NCBI GenBank assembly: GCA_000720535.1
Contig: JOAZ01000017.1
Span: 62,001-126,000 of the forward strand
Length of the DNA stretch: 64,000 bases
From: Streptomyces halstedii
GTDB taxonomy: Bacteria > Actinomycetota > Actinomycetes > Streptomycetales > Streptomycetaceae
Direction: 5' to 3'
A program made the position numbers and the translations under genes. The notes below the pieces were generated by a model that did not search any database, was not told the DNA's origin, and saw nothing but the letters and a program-made list of their open reading frames with translations. Of the stretch, positions 42,763 through 53,900 are shown in pieces. Within the stretch, counting starts at the first letter, position 1. The number at the start of each line of letters is the position of its first letter.

Positions 42763-43143
42763 GCGTGGGATTCCGTCCGTCCGGGCCGGTTGTATGAGGC
42801 ATTTACCTCGTGGGACGCCACTGTGCCCTGGCGAGAGCGGTGAGGACAACGGCTGTCACCGGGTGCCCTGGGGGACGGGGCCGAAACCGTGCGGCCGCGC
42901 ACCGGTCCCGGGTAGCCCGTCGCGGCGGCGGGGCGGCGTTCGGCGAGCACGTCTCCACCCCCTCGTAGTGGTTCGTGCGACCGCGTCGTACGTCCGGCTC
43001 CGTGGACCGGGCGCGTGGCGCGCGTCGTGCGGTGACTTGTGGTCAGCCCCCGTGCACCGTAGCGGCGTTGGTGTGCGCCGGTGCGGTGGATCGGTTCATC
43101 GAGGGCGATCCTACGTTCGTCCCCCTGGGGTGCGACAAGGGTC
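42763..43143. other. Intergenic region upstream of the phosphatase gene
   Basis: About 380 bp between two leftward genes. Only weak frames cross it. A CATACA hexamer near 42790-42795 on the minus strand might be a -10 element for the phosphatase gene. I see no hairpin or repeat of note. Confidence 0.4.
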
Positions 43144-43848
43144 TCACGACGGGGTGCGGGAGGGGGTGCGGTCCCAGTCATCCGGGAGCGGCGGGACCGT
43201 CCACCGCGGGTCGGGGCGCCAGTGCTGCCAGCCGTCCCGGAACGGCGCGCCCCACGCGTGGATCACCTCGACCGCGGCCAGACCGGCCCGGCGCACCCGT
43301 TGTGCCGTGTCCGGGTCCATCAGCCCGACGCGCTGGGCCTGGGCGAACTCGTCCTCGTCGAGCCACTCCCAGCTGCGGTCGGGATGTACCGAGATGTCCA
43401 GGAAATGATCCTGGGAATCCACCCCACCGGCCCAGCGCGAGCGGGGCTCCTCCAGATTGACGTACCAGTTCCGGAAGACCCAGCCGCGGTCCCAGAACAG
43501 CCACACCGACCAGGGGTCGCCCGGCCGCGCCAGCTTGAGCACGCCCGAGCCGAACCACCGCGAACGCACCGTGGTGCGCGGCCGGGTGTAGCGGGTGGCG
43601 AGCGGCTCGGCGTGCACCTGGGTGCCGTCGGCGAGCACCGGTCTGACGCACTCCGTACCGGAGGCCATCCACACCGCGAGCAGGTCGTCGGTGTCCTGGA
43701 CGACGGTCACCGGCCGGCAGATGTGCACCCGGCGCCCGTCCGCGTTGCCCCGGTAGCGCCAGAGGATGTGGTCCCCCGGGGCCCACCGCGCGCCGTCTCC
43801 CGGGCCCGCCCCGGCGCCCGCTCCCGTACCCGCTTCCGTGGCTGTCAT
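43144..43848 (-). CDS. DUF402 (FomD-like) protein
   Basis: A 234-residue protein whose core WFGSGVLKLARPGDPWSVWLFWDRGWVFRNWYVNLEEPRSRW and VDSQDHFLDISVHPDRSWEWLDEDEFAQA matches DUF402, the family of the FomD nucleotidyl-phosphonate hydrolase and nucleoside-diphosphate phosphatases. The acidic metal-binding residues (D-H-LDI, W-DEDEF) are present. The first 20 residues are a Gly/Ala repeat. A TAAGAT box 6 nt upstream of the ATG suggests a leaderless message. The substrate here is unknown. Confidence 0.83.
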   Translation of the reverse strand: MTATEAGTGAGAGAGPGDGARWAPGDHILWRYRGNADGRRVHICRPVTVVQDTDDLLAVWMASGTECVRPVLADGTQVHAEPLATRYTRPRTTVRSRWFGSGVLKLARPGDPWSVWLFWDRGWVFRNWYVNLEEPRSRWAGGVDSQDHFLDISVHPDRSWEWLDEDEFAQAQRVGLMDPDTAQRVRRAGLAAVEVIHAWGAPFRDGWQHWRPDPRWTVPPLPDDWDRTPSRTPS

Positions 43849-43854
43849 GAAGAG

Positions 43855-43860
43855 ATCTTA
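43855..43860 (-). promoter_or_regulatory. -10 element TAAGAT, leaderless configuration
   Basis: Six nucleotides before the ATG of the DUF402 gene; good TAnnnT match. Confidence 0.65.
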
Positions 43861-43892
43861 GGGACGCGGACGCCCGCGCGGTACGGGACTCG

Positions 43893-45296
43893 TCACGGCC
43901 GGGTCATACGCAACACGTCCAGGGCGTCGTCGAGCTGTTCCAGCGTCAGCTCGCCCCGTTCGACGTACCCTTCCGCCAGCACGGTCTCCCGGATCGTGGT
44001 GCCCTCGGCCAGGGACCTCTTGGCGACCTTCGCCGCCTCCTCGTACCCGATGTACCTGTTCAGCGGGGTCACGACCGACGGCGAGGACTCCGCGTACCGC
44101 CGGGCCCGTCCGGCGTCAGCCGTGACGCCGTCCACCGTGCGGTCGGCGAGCAGCCGGGAGGCGTTGGCGAGCAGCCGCACCGACTCCAGCAGGTTCCGCG
44201 CCATCACCGGGAGCATCACGTTGAGTTCGAAGTTGCCCGCGGCCCCGGCCGCGGCGACGGTGGCGTCGTTGCCGATCACCTGGGCGGCGACCATCAGCAC
44301 GGCCTCCGGGACCACCGGGTTGACCTTGCCCGGCATGATCGACGAACCGGGCTGGAGGTCCGGCAGGACGATCTCCGCCAGCCCGGTGCGCGGACCGGAC
44401 GCCATCCAGCGCAGATCGTTGCAGATCTTGGTGAGGGAGACGGCCACGGTCCGCAGCTGGCCGGACGCCTCGACGAGCCCGTCACGGGCACCCTGCGCCT
44501 CGAAGTGGTCGCGGGCCTCGGTGAGCGGCAGGCCCGTCGTACGGGCGACCTCGGCGATCACGGCGGCGGAGAAACCGGGCGGGGTGTTGATGCCGGTGCC
44601 CACCGCCGTACCACCGAGGGGCAGTTCGGCGAGCCGGGGGAGCGAGGCGGTCAGCCGCTCGACGCCGTACCGGATCTGCGCCGCGTAGCCGCCGAACTCC
44701 TGCCCCAGGGTGACCGGGGTGGCGTCCATGAGGTGCGTACGGCCCGCCTTCACGACGTCCGCGAATTCGGCTGATTTCCGCTCCAGCGAGGCGGCCAGGT
44801 GTTCCAGGGCCGGGATCAGGTCCGTGCGGACGGACGCGGTCGCGGCGATGTGGATCGACGAGGGGAACACGTCGTTGGACGACTGCGAGGCGTTGACGTG
44901 GTCGTTGGGGTGGACCGGGCGGCCCAGCCGCTCGGTCGCGAGCGTGGCCAGCACCTCGTTGGTGTTCATGTTGGAGGAGGTGCCGGAACCCGTCTGGAAG
45001 ACGTCCACCGGGAAATGCTCGTCCCAACGCCCCGCGACCACCTCGGCGGCGGCTTCCTGAATGGCGTCCGCGATGTCCGCGTCCAGCACCTTGAGTTCGG
45101 CGTTGACCTTGGCGGCGGCGGCCTTGATCCGGCCGAGCGCCTCGATATGGGCCCGTTCCAGGCGTTGTCCGGAAATCGGGAAATTCTCCACGGCGCGCTG
45201 TGTCTGCGCCCGCCACTTGGCGTGCGCGGGGACTTTCACCTCGCCCATCGAGTCGTGCTCGACGCGGTACTCCGTGTCCTCGGCCGATCCGTCCAT
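43893..45296 (-). CDS. fumC: Class II fumarate hydratase (iron-independent)
   Basis: A 467-residue fumarase C of the aspartase/fumarase superfamily, converting fumarate to malate in the TCA cycle. Signatures are [29 protein letters not shown], the TH pair in [11 protein letters not shown] and the catalytic-loop signature [17 protein letters not shown] lies 10 nt before the ATG. It lies downstream of the class I fumarase gene on the same strand, so the cell carries an oxygen-stable and an iron-sulfur enzyme side by side. Confidence 0.95.
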   Translation of the reverse strand: MDGSAEDTEYRVEHDSMGEVKVPAHAKWRAQTQRAVENFPISGQRLERAHIEALGRIKAAAAKVNAELKVLDADIADAIQEAAAEVVAGRWDEHFPVDVFQTGSGTSSNMNTNEVLATLATERLGRPVHPNDHVNASQSSNDVFPSSIHIAATASVRTDLIPALEHLAASLERKSAEFADVVKAGRTHLMDATPVTLGQEFGGYAAQIRYGVERLTASLPRLAELPLGGTAVGTGINTPPGFSAAVIAEVARTTGLPLTEARDHFEAQGARDGLVEASGQLRTVAVSLTKICNDLRWMASGPRTGLAEIVLPDLQPGSSIMPGKVNPVVPEAVLMVAAQVIGNDATVAAAGAAGNFELNVMLPVMARNLLESVRLLANASRLLADRTVDGVTADAGRARRYAESSPSVVTPLNRYIGYEEAAKVAKRSLAEGTTIRETVLAEGYVERGELTLEQLDDALDVLRMTRP

Positions 45297-45500
45297 GTGT
45301 ATCAACCCTCCTGATGGAGATGAGCGTGCGGTGCGCGCCGCGTATTCCCGGAGCCACCGCCGCCAGTAAATACCGGGCGTGTGCCGACGAGCCGTCAGGA
45401 ACGCGGCGAGCCGGGCCGGACGCCCCGCGCCGGGAAACGCCGCGGGGGCGTTCCGGCCGCGACCGGAACGCCCCCGCGCGGGTGGAACGCGTGGGGCGCG

Positions 45501-47168
<1,668 letters not shown>

Positions 47169-47464
47169 TACGGCCATTCCTCACTCGGCGACAGCGGCTG
47201 ACCTCCCTCGGGCAGCGCACCCACCAGAGTAGAGCGACGCGGACCCGCCGGGCTTGTGAGGTAAGGCTCACCGGGCCGGGTCTGCGGGGGTGGGCGCGGG
47301 GGCTGGTGCGGGACGGGTCCGGTACGGGTCTGGACGCGGGGGTGAACTCCGGGGCCGGGCGCGGGTCGCGGAAGGCCGGATTCCACTTCTCGGCGGCGGC
47401 ATCGTGGCGGCCGGATCCCGAGCGACGACGCTCCGGGTACTGGTCGCGATCTATCGCGTTTGGG

Positions 47465-47470
47465 TAGTCT
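47465..47470 (+). promoter_or_regulatory. -10 element TAGTCT, leaderless configuration
   Basis: Six nucleotides upstream of the GTG of the DUF1707 gene. Confidence 0.6.
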
Positions 47471-47476
47471 GGGGCG

Positions 47477-48166
47477 GTGGACCTCGAAAAGCAGCCCCAG
47501 CAGCCCGTCGCTCCGGCCGGTCCCGCGCCCGCCGGGCCCGAACCCGTGGGCATCCGTGCCTCGGACGCGGACCGCGACCGGATCGCGGACATCCTGCGGG
47601 AGGCCATGGCGGAGGGCCGGCTGACCGCCGACGAACACGCCGAGCGGGTCGACCTGGTCTACCGCGCGAAGACGGTGGGCGAGCTGGAACCGCTGGTGCG
47701 TGACCTTCCGGCGGCCGGACCCGCCCCCGGCCGGCCGGCCGCCTCGTCCTACAGCTACGGCCCCGAGGCACCGGCCGGCCCCGCCGAGAACCTGGTCGCC
47801 GTCTTCAGCAGCTCGACGCGCAGGGGCCGTTGGCGGGTGGGCGGCCGGACGAACGCCTTCGCCCTCTTCGGCAGCGTCGAGATCGACCTGACCGAGGCCC
47901 TTTTCGGTCAGCGTCTGACCGTCATCAACGCGACATCGATCTTCGGCAGCGTCGAGGTCAAGGTGCCGGAGAACATCTCGCTGCGCGGCAGCGGTACGGG
48001 TATTTTCGGCAATTTCGAGGTTGACACACTGGAATCGGCCGACCCGGAAGCCCCGGTGGTCGTGGTGAACGGCTATTCCGTATTCGGGAATGTCGAGGCA
48101 AAACCCAAGCGTGGCAAGCTGATTGCCAATCTCCACCAGCAGTTGCGCAAACACCTCGGCCGCTGA
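47477..48166 (+). CDS. DUF1707 protein with LiaF-like cell-wall-stress domain
   Basis: A 229-residue protein. After a Pro-rich start, residues about 25-75 match DUF1707 (GIRASDADRDRIADILREAMAEGRLTADEHAERVDLVYRAKTVGELEPLVRDLP). A Pro/Ala linker follows, then repeated beta-strand FGSVE / FGNFE / FGNVE motifs of the LiaF-type domain (NAFALFGSVEIDL, SIFGSVEVKVPENISL). LiaF proteins modulate cell-envelope stress signalling. No membrane helix is seen. Likely a leaderless transcript. Confidence 0.85.
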   Translation: MDLEKQPQQPVAPAGPAPAGPEPVGIRASDADRDRIADILREAMAEGRLTADEHAERVDLVYRAKTVGELEPLVRDLPAAGPAPGRPAASSYSYGPEAPAGPAENLVAVFSSSTRRGRWRVGGRTNAFALFGSVEIDLTEALFGQRLTVINATSIFGSVEVKVPENISLRGSGTGIFGNFEVDTLESADPEAPVVVVNGYSVFGNVEAKPKRGKLIANLHQQLRKHLGR

Positions 48167-48323
48167 GCCGGTCTGGCCGATTCCGATCGCATTCCAGCCA
48201 GAAGGCGATCGGAGCGCATTACGGATGGCGGGTCACGGGGCCACTCAGTGCATAGGCGTGCGTACAGCGGGTAGGGACTGCTGCATCGTCTCTCGCTCGC
48301 GAAGCCGTCGTCAGGAGTGGACC

Positions 48324-48683
48324 GTGCTGCAACCGCCGCATCAGCCCCTGCAGGTCGCCGTTGTGCCGTCCCAGCGCCTTTCCGCGCGGGAGGATCAGGC
48401 GGGCCCCTGGCATGCGGAGGCGGTGTGCCGCCGGGACGAAGCCGGGCTGTTCTTCGCCCCGTCGAAGGAGCCGACCGCTGCCCGGCTGTCCCGCGAGGAG
48501 GCCGCGAAGCAGGTCTGCGCACGCTGTCCGGTGATGGTGGAGTGCCGGGAGCACGCGCTGATACAGCCCGAGCCGTACGGCGTCTGGGGCGGCCTCACCG
48601 CCGCCGAACGGCGCGTCGTGCTCGCCCGGAGGCGCAGGCGCGACATCGAGCTCACGGCGTCCCGCATCGCCGCGGCGGGCTGA
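48324..48683 (+). CDS. WhiB-family iron-sulfur transcription factor
   Basis: A 119-residue Wbl protein. The four cluster cysteines are in EAVCRRDEAGLFF and CARCPVMVEC, the family G-W motif is YGVWGGL, and the basic C-terminus RRVVLARRRRRD should contact DNA or the sigma factor. Wbl proteins bind [4Fe-4S] clusters and act with the principal sigma factor in development, redox or antibiotic responses. By neighbourhood (fumarases before, glpX after) it resembles the Streptomyces wblI locus, but I am not certain of the symbol. CAGGAG precedes the GTG. Confidence 0.92.
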   Translation: MLQPPHQPLQVAVVPSQRLSAREDQAGPWHAEAVCRRDEAGLFFAPSKEPTAARLSREEAAKQVCARCPVMVECREHALIQPEPYGVWGGLTAAERRVVLARRRRRDIELTASRIAAAG

Positions 48684-48710
48684 CACCGGCCCGCGGGCCC
48701 GCCCCGTACC

Positions 48711-48884
48711 GCCTTGCCTGTCTCGTACCGCGCTGCCTGTCTCGTACCGCGCTGCCTGGCCCGTGCCGCGTTGCCTGTCTCGTGCCGCGCTGCCTGGCCC
48801 GTACCGCGTTGCCTGTCTCGTACCGCGCTGCCTGGCCCGTACCGCGTTGCCTGTCTCGTACCGCGCTGCCTGGCCCGTGCCGCC
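48711..48884. repeat. 19-bp tandem repeat array, about 9 copies with alternating variants
   Basis: Units of the type CGCGCTGCCTGTCTCGTAC and CGCGCTGCCTGGCCCGTAC alternate, giving a 38-bp higher-order period. The array lies between the whiB-like gene and glpX ends and is noncoding. It is not a CRISPR array because units are contiguous without spacers. Confidence 0.92.
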
Positions 48885-49065
48885 GCTCGTCCCGTACCGC
48901 CGCCCGCCGCGCCCCGGCGCGGCGTGAAAGCCGGCGGGGCCGCGGGTGGGTGGGCCGGTGATCCGGCCAGGACCGGAGCCGGAAAGCGGAGGGGCCCCGG
49001 ACGAGGGCGAGTTGGCCCGGCCGGACCGGACCGGAACCACTTGGCCCGGCCGAGCCGGACGAGAG

Positions 49066-50097
49066 CTACTTGGCCCGGTCGAAGTCGATCGCGCTGTAGG
49101 CGCGCAGCTTCGACAACCGGTGGGTGGAATCGATTCTGCGGATCGTGCCCGACTTGGACCGCATCACCAGGGACTCGGTGGTGGCCGTCTCCGAGCGGTA
49201 CCGCACACCGCGCAGGAGCTCACCGTCGGTGATGCCGGTGGCCACGAAGAACACGTTGTCCCCGCTGACGAGGTCGTCGGTCGAGAGCACCCGGTCCAGG
49301 TCGTGCCCGGCGTCCAGCGCCTTGCGGCGTTCGGCCTCGTCCTTCGGCCAGAGCTTGCCCTGGATGACGCCGCCGAGGCACTTTATGGCGCACGCCGAGA
49401 TGATCCCCTCGGGGGTGCCGCCGATGCCCATGAGCAGGTCGACGCCGGTTCCCTCGCGGGCCGCCATGATCGAGCCGGCGACGTCCCCGTCGGAGATGAA
49501 CCTGATCCGGGCGCCCGTCTCGCGGATCTCCTTGACGATGCCTTCGTGCCGGGGGCGGTCGAGGACGACGACCGTGACGTCCTCGGGCGCCGAGTTCTTG
49601 GCCCTGGCCACCCGCCGGATGTTCACCGACACGGGCGCGTCGATGTCGACGAAGTCGGCGGCCTCGGGGCCGGTGACCAGCTTGTCCATGTAGAAGACCG
49701 CGGACGGGTCGAACATCGCCCCGCGGTCGGCGGCCGCCAGGACGGCGATCGCGTTCGGCATGCCCTTGGCGTTGAGGGTCGTGCCGTCGATCGGGTCGAC
49801 GGCGATGTCGACCTCGGCACCGGTCCCGTCACCGACCCGTTCGCCGTTGAACAGCATGGGGGCCTCGTCCTTCTCACCTTCACCGATGACGACGACGCCG
49901 TTCATCGAGACGGTGGAGACGAGGGTGCGCATGGCCTTCACCGCGGCGCCGTCGGCGCCGATCTTGTCGCCGCGGCCGACCCAGCGCCCGGCGGCCATGG
50001 CGGCGGCCTCGGTGACCCGGACGAGTTCCAGGGCCAGGTTGCGGTCCGGGGCTTCCGGGGAGACCTCAAGCTGGGACGGCAGATGATGCTCGGACAT
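49066..50097 (-). CDS. glpX: Class II fructose-1,6-bisphosphatase GlpX
   Basis: A 343-residue lithium-sensitive-type phosphatase for gluconeogenesis. [34 protein letters not shown] and [17 protein letters not shown] carry the metal-binding acidic residues of the family. Downstream, [28 protein letters not shown] is the conserved GlpX segment. AAAGGTG precedes the ATG. Most actinobacteria use this as their main FBPase. Confidence 0.95.
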   Translation of the reverse strand: MSEHHLPSQLEVSPEAPDRNLALELVRVTEAAAMAAGRWVGRGDKIGADGAAVKAMRTLVSTVSMNGVVVIGEGEKDEAPMLFNGERVGDGTGAEVDIAVDPIDGTTLNAKGMPNAIAVLAAADRGAMFDPSAVFYMDKLVTGPEAADFVDIDAPVSVNIRRVARAKNSAPEDVTVVVLDRPRHEGIVKEIRETGARIRFISDGDVAGSIMAAREGTGVDLLMGIGGTPEGIISACAIKCLGGVIQGKLWPKDEAERRKALDAGHDLDRVLSTDDLVSGDNVFFVATGITDGELLRGVRYRSETATTESLVMRSKSGTIRRIDSTHRLSKLRAYSAIDFDRAK

Positions 50098-50241
50098 CGG
50101 AGCGCACCTTTCTGTACGACGACGACCGGAAAAGAGGGTGCTGTGACTCTATCGGTAGGTCTATAAAATGAGCAGAGCGGGTCACGGATGAGCGGACGCC
50201 CGCCGGACAGTCGTCCGAGGGCCCATGCCACCATTGACCCC

Positions 50242-50865
50242 GTGGCAAGCAAGCGAGGCAAGCAGACCGTCCGGGACATGTTCCTGTCGATGCTCGTGAT
50301 CACCGCAGTGGCGGGTGTCGCCTACATCTTCATCCCGCACGACGAGGAGGCCGACCCGATCAAGGCGGTCGACTACCGGGTCGAACTCGCCACCGCGCGG
50401 CGCGCGGCGCCGTACCCGGTGGCGGCCCCGGCCGGGCTCCCCGAGGGCTGGAAGGCGACCTCGGTCTCGTACGAGGGGCACAACGGCGCGGGCTGGCACC
50501 TCGGCTACCTGGACCCGGACAGGCGGTACGTGGCGGTGGAGCAGTCCACGGCCCCGGCCAAGAAGTACGTTCCCGTGGTCAGCCAGGACGCCAAGAACAC
50601 CGGACAGACGCGGGACGTCGCCGGTCAGGAGTGGGAGGTCTGGAAGGGCCCCAAGTACGACGCGCTCGTGCTGCACGCCGAAGGGGTGACGACCGTGGTC
50701 ACCGGCTCGGCGCCCACCGGTCGGCTGGTGGAGATGGCCGCGGCCCTCGAAACGGCCCCGGAGCCCGCCGAGGACCCCACGGCGCCCTCCGCGTCCTCCG
50801 AACCGGCCACCGAGTCGTCCTCCGAACCGGCCACCGACCCGGCGAAGGCGCCTGCGGCTTCCTGA
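50242..50865 (+). CDS. DUF4245 membrane-anchored exported protein
   Basis: A 207-residue protein with one N-terminal helix (MFLSMLVITAVAGVAYIFI) and an exported domain GWKATSVSYEGHNGAGWHLGYLDPDRRYVAVEQS ... VWKGPKYDALVLHAEGVTTVVTGSAP, matching DUF4245. The C-terminal 40 residues are Ser/Glu/Pro repeats. The start is the GTG at 50242 because a CACCAT -10-like box lies 7 nt upstream and SKRGKQTVRD fits family starts. The function is unknown. Confidence 0.82.
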   Translation: MASKRGKQTVRDMFLSMLVITAVAGVAYIFIPHDEEADPIKAVDYRVELATARRAAPYPVAAPAGLPEGWKATSVSYEGHNGAGWHLGYLDPDRRYVAVEQSTAPAKKYVPVVSQDAKNTGQTRDVAGQEWEVWKGPKYDALVLHAEGVTTVVTGSAPTGRLVEMAAALETAPEPAEDPTAPSASSEPATESSSEPATDPAKAPAAS

Positions 50866-50918
50866 CCGCGGCGCCCGTACCTCCCCCGTAGTGCCCTTAC
50901 CACCCGCACACCCCATGC

Positions 50919-50948
50919 CGAAGGCCCCGCGACATCGCGGGGCCTTCG
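50919..50948. terminator. Terminator between convergent genes
   Basis: 13-bp perfect arms (CGAAGGCCCCGCG / CGCGGGGCCTTCG) with a 4-nt loop after the DUF4245 gene and facing the nitroreductase gene. Confidence 0.85.
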
Positions 50949-51025
50949 TGCCGGTGCGCCCACCCGGGTCCGCTCCGGGATCCGTGATCCGGGGGCCGGT
51001 GGTCCGGGGCCCGGGGTCCGGAGGA

Positions 51026-51616
51026 TCAGACGGTCGTGACGACCTCGTCGTAGGACAGGCGCGGCAGACGCGGGAACCAGGCGTCCTCGCCGGGCTTGCC
51101 GATGTTGACGACCATGAGGAGCTTGTGGTCGCCGTCCAGGAACTCCTTCTCGATGCCCGCGGCGTCGTACCCGGTCATCGGACCGGCGGCCAGGCCCGCG
51201 GCGCGGACGCCGATGATGAAGTAGGCGGCCTGGAGCGAGGCGTTCAGCGCGGCGGCCTGCTCGCGGACCGGGCGCTCGGAGAAGAACGCGTCCTTGGCCT
51301 GCGGGAAGTGGGGCAGGAGCGCGGGCAGTTCCTCGTGGAACTCGTTGTCCGCGACGAGCAGCGCGACGAGCGGGGCGGTGGAGGTCTTGGCCTGGTTGCC
51401 CTCGGCCATGTGCTGCACGAGGCGCTCGCGGCCGTCGGCCGAGCGGACCAGGACGATCCGCAGCGGCGACTGGTTGAAGGCGGTCGGGCCGTACTTGACC
51501 AGGTCGTAGATCGCCTGGACCTGCTCGTCGGTCACCGGCTCGTCCGTGAAGGTGTTGGCGGTGCGTGCCTCTCGGAAGAGGAGGTCCTGGGCGGCGGGGT
51601 CAAGAGTGAGGGACAT
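51026..51616 (-). CDS. Nitroreductase family protein (RutE/malonic semialdehyde reductase-like)
   Basis: A 196-residue flavin reductase. RTANTFTDEPVTDEQVQAIYDLVKYGPTAFNQSPLRIVLV is the FMN-binding start of the RutE/HadB subgroup, and AAYFIIGVRAAGLAAGPMTGYDAAGIEKEF is the conserved C-terminal half. It reduces reactive aldehydes or nitro compounds with NAD(P)H. The true substrate is unknown. Confidence 0.88.
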   Translation of the reverse strand: MSLTLDPAAQDLLFREARTANTFTDEPVTDEQVQAIYDLVKYGPTAFNQSPLRIVLVRSADGRERLVQHMAEGNQAKTSTAPLVALLVADNEFHEELPALLPHFPQAKDAFFSERPVREQAAALNASLQAAYFIIGVRAAGLAAGPMTGYDAAGIEKEFLDGDHKLLMVVNIGKPGEDAWFPRLPRLSYDEVVTTV

Positions 51617-52126
51617 CTGTGGAACTACCTTCCGGATAACTACGGTCGAGCAACTGGATCACCGTAACCGAGAGATAGATTAAACTTCAACTAAATCGAT
51701 GTGAGGTGACTCACCGCACATACGCCTGCCGGACCGCCGTCGACCTCGTCATCCACCCTGGCCAGACCCCTTGCGCCACACGTCCCCGGGTGGCCGTGGC
51801 GGCACCCCGGGGCGGGGTCCTGGCGGGCCCGGGGTGCTGACTCCTCCGACTCCTGACCGACCGCGTCCGCGCCCACGCGCGCCATGCCTGGGACGGCTGT
51901 GCCGTCACGGCCGTCCGGACCCGAGGCCCGTCCCCGCACGCCAGGCGCACATCACTGGCCGTGGCCGTCCGGGCCCCGCCTCGGCCGGCCCCGGCCACCG
52001 CTATCCAGGGCTCGGCGGCGAACCAGGGTCCGGTAGCGGGGGCCCGGCCGACGGCAGCGAAGCAGGACCCGGTAGCGGGGCTCGGCCGACGGCAGCGGAC
52101 CAGGACCCGGCGGAGGCCGGATCCGT
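51617..52126. other. 510-bp intergenic region
   Basis: The left end (51640-51710) is AT-rich for this genome and probably holds the nitroreductase promoter. The remainder is GC-rich, with frames that look like noise and a 39-bp imperfect duplication at 52030-52106. I see no gene. Confidence 0.45.
52030..52106. repeat. 39-bp imperfect tandem duplication
   Basis: Two units beginning CCGGTAGCGGGG start at 52030 and 52069 and share GGCCGACGGCAGCG. They lie just beyond the xseB stop. Confidence 0.8.
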
Positions 52127-52402
52127 TCAGTCCGAACCGTCGCCGCTGCCGCTGCCGCTGCCGCCGTCCGCGGACTTCTCCGGCGGGCCGGCCAGCGCCG
52201 CGTCCAGCCGGGCGCGGGCTCCCTCCAGCCAGTGCCGGCACACCTTCGCCAGCTCCTCGCCGCGCTCCCACAGGGCCAGCGACTCCTCCAGCGTCGTGCC
52301 GCCCGTCTCCAGACGGCGCACGACCTCGATCAGCTCGTCGCGCGCCTGCTCATAGCCGAGCGTGCCCGTCTCGGCCACAGTCGCCGTCCCCTCGTCCGTC
52401 AT
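52127..52402 (-). CDS. xseB: Exodeoxyribonuclease VII small subunit
   Basis: A 91-residue protein with the XseB helical core LGYEQARDELIEVVRRLETGGTTLEESLALWERGEELAKVCRHWLEGARARLD. The C-terminal about 20 residues are Gly/Ser/Asp-rich. It forms the complex with XseA that degrades single-stranded DNA. TAGGGT lies 7 nt before the ATG, so the message is probably leaderless and separate from xseA, whose gene lies 129 nt upstream on the same strand. Confidence 0.93.
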   Translation of the reverse strand: MTDEGTATVAETGTLGYEQARDELIEVVRRLETGGTTLEESLALWERGEELAKVCRHWLEGARARLDAALAGPPEKSADGGSGSGSGDGSD

Positions 52403-52409
52403 GTGATGC

Positions 52410-52415
52410 ACCCTA
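52410..52415 (-). promoter_or_regulatory. -10 element TAGGGT, leaderless configuration
   Basis: Seven nucleotides before the xseB ATG, within the xseA-xseB gap. A GGAGG lies too far upstream (17 nt) to act as a ribosome site. Confidence 0.6.
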
Positions 52416-52531
52416 ATGACCTCCTTCACGCCGGGCAGCGGGCTCCCGGCGCCCCGCACCTGGTCCTGCCGCACTGTCGCCGGTCGACGACAACGCTCCG
52501 CCTCGCCCACCAGGGCGCGACCATGAGCCGC

Positions 52532-53743
52532 TCACCCCTCCACCCGCACCGTGAACTCGCCGTCCGACACCCGCGCCCGCAACTCCTCGCCCGGTGCCCC
52601 GGCATCGGCGGGGGAGCGCACCACATGCCCGTCCGGCCGCTGGAGCACCGCGTACCCCCGCTCCAGCGTCGCCGCCGGGGACAGTGCCACCACCCGGGCC
52701 CGTGTGTGCGCCAGCTCCGAATCGGCACGGTCCAGCAGATGACCCAGCACCCGGCGGCTCCGGCCGACCAGCGCGTCCACCTCCGCCTCGCGTTCGTCCA
52801 CCATCCGCCGCGGGTGTTCCATCGAGGGCCGGCCCAGCGCGTGCGCGAGCCCGCGCTCCTCCCGGTCCAGCAGACCCCGTACGGTACGCAGCGCCCGGTC
52901 CCTCAACTGCTGGACCCGGTCCAGCTCCTCACCCACGTCCGGCACGATCTTCTTCGCCGCGTCCGTCGGCGTCGAGGCCCGCAGATCGGCCACCAGGTCG
53001 AGCAGCGGGGAGTCGGGCTCATGGCCGATCGCCGAGACCACCGGCGTACGGCACGCGGCGACCGCCCTGATCAACTGCTCGTCGGAGAACGGCAACAGGT
53101 CCTCCACGCTGCCGCCGCCCCGCGCGACCACGATGACATCGACCCCGGGCATCCCGTCCAGCTCCCGCACCGCCTGGACGACCTGGTTCACCGCGTGCAC
53201 CCCCTGGACGGCGGTGTTGCGCACCTCGAACCGCACGGCCGGCCAGCGCCGCCGGGCGTTCTCCAGGACGTCGCGCTCGGCGGCCGAGGCCCGGCCGCAG
53301 ACCAGGCCGATCAGCTGCGGCAGGAACGGCAGCGGCCGCTTGCGGTCCAGGGCGAACAGCCCCTCGGCGGCCAGCGACTTCTTCAACTGCTCCAGCCGCA
53401 CGAGCAGCTCGCCGATCCCCACCGGGCGTATCTCCGTGGCCCGGAGGGACAGCTGGCCCCGGGGCGCGTACCACTCGGGCTTGGCGAGGACGACGACCCG
53501 CGCGCCCTCGGTCACCACATCGGCGATCCGGTCGAACACCTGGCGGAAACAGGTCACGCTCACCGAGATGTCATGGGACGGGTCGCGCAGCGTCAGGAAG
53601 ACCACCCCGGCGCCGGGCCGCCGCGACAGCTGGGTGATCTGCCCCTCGACCCAGACCGCGCCGAGCCGGTCGATCCACCCGCCGATCAGCCGCGACACGT
53701 CGCCGACGGGCAGCGGGGCTTCCGGTGACGTAGTGAGAGCCAT
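52532..53743 (-). CDS. xseA: Exodeoxyribonuclease VII large subunit
   Basis: A 403-residue XseA. The N-terminal OB-fold ([40 protein letters not shown]) is preceded by PLPVGDV. The nuclease core contains [61 protein letters not shown], including the catalytic GGGS-D and H-E/D residues. A coiled-coil helical region and a C-terminal segment ([16 protein letters not shown]) follow. The ATG at 53743 is favoured over long upstream extensions by family length and a TACGCT box 7 nt before it. Confidence 0.95.
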   Translation of the reverse strand: MALTTSPEAPLPVGDVSRLIGGWIDRLGAVWVEGQITQLSRRPGAGVVFLTLRDPSHDISVSVTCFRQVFDRIADVVTEGARVVVLAKPEWYAPRGQLSLRATEIRPVGIGELLVRLEQLKKSLAAEGLFALDRKRPLPFLPQLIGLVCGRASAAERDVLENARRRWPAVRFEVRNTAVQGVHAVNQVVQAVRELDGMPGVDVIVVARGGGSVEDLLPFSDEQLIRAVAACRTPVVSAIGHEPDSPLLDLVADLRASTPTDAAKKIVPDVGEELDRVQQLRDRALRTVRGLLDREERGLAHALGRPSMEHPRRMVDEREAEVDALVGRSRRVLGHLLDRADSELAHTRARVVALSPAATLERGYAVLQRPDGHVVRSPADAGAPGEELRARVSDGEFTVRVEG

Positions 53744-53750
53744 ACGGCCG

Positions 53751-53756
53751 AGCGTA
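53751..53756 (-). promoter_or_regulatory. -10 element TACGCT, leaderless configuration
   Basis: Seven nucleotides before the ATG of xseA. No purine-rich ribosome site is present. Confidence 0.55.
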
Positions 53757-53802
53757 ACGGCCGCCACCGACATCCAGGCCCCACCCGGGGCCGCCTGCGG
53801 CC

Positions 53803-53880
53803 CGAGGCCTCCCACGGCCAGGCCCCGACCTCGGGCCTTCCACGGCCAGGCCCCGACCTCGGGCCTTTCACGGCCAGACG
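53803..53880. repeat. 28-bp tandem repeat, about 3 copies
   Basis: CACGGCCA anchors recur at 53813, 53841 and 53869 with a GGCCCCGACCTCGGGCC core between them. Noncoding, between the permease stop and xseA promoter. Confidence 0.85.
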
Positions 53881-53900
53881 CCGCCCGAGGCGCGCTCCGG

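Noticed and set aside
42759-43181. 140-codon minus-strand open frame upstream of the phosphatase gene
   Set aside because: No ribosome site, Arg/Pro/Thr-rich translation, overlaps the ends of two real genes.
48711-48884. Possible CRISPR array
   Set aside because: Units are contiguous 19-bp repeats with no spacers and no cas genes nearby.
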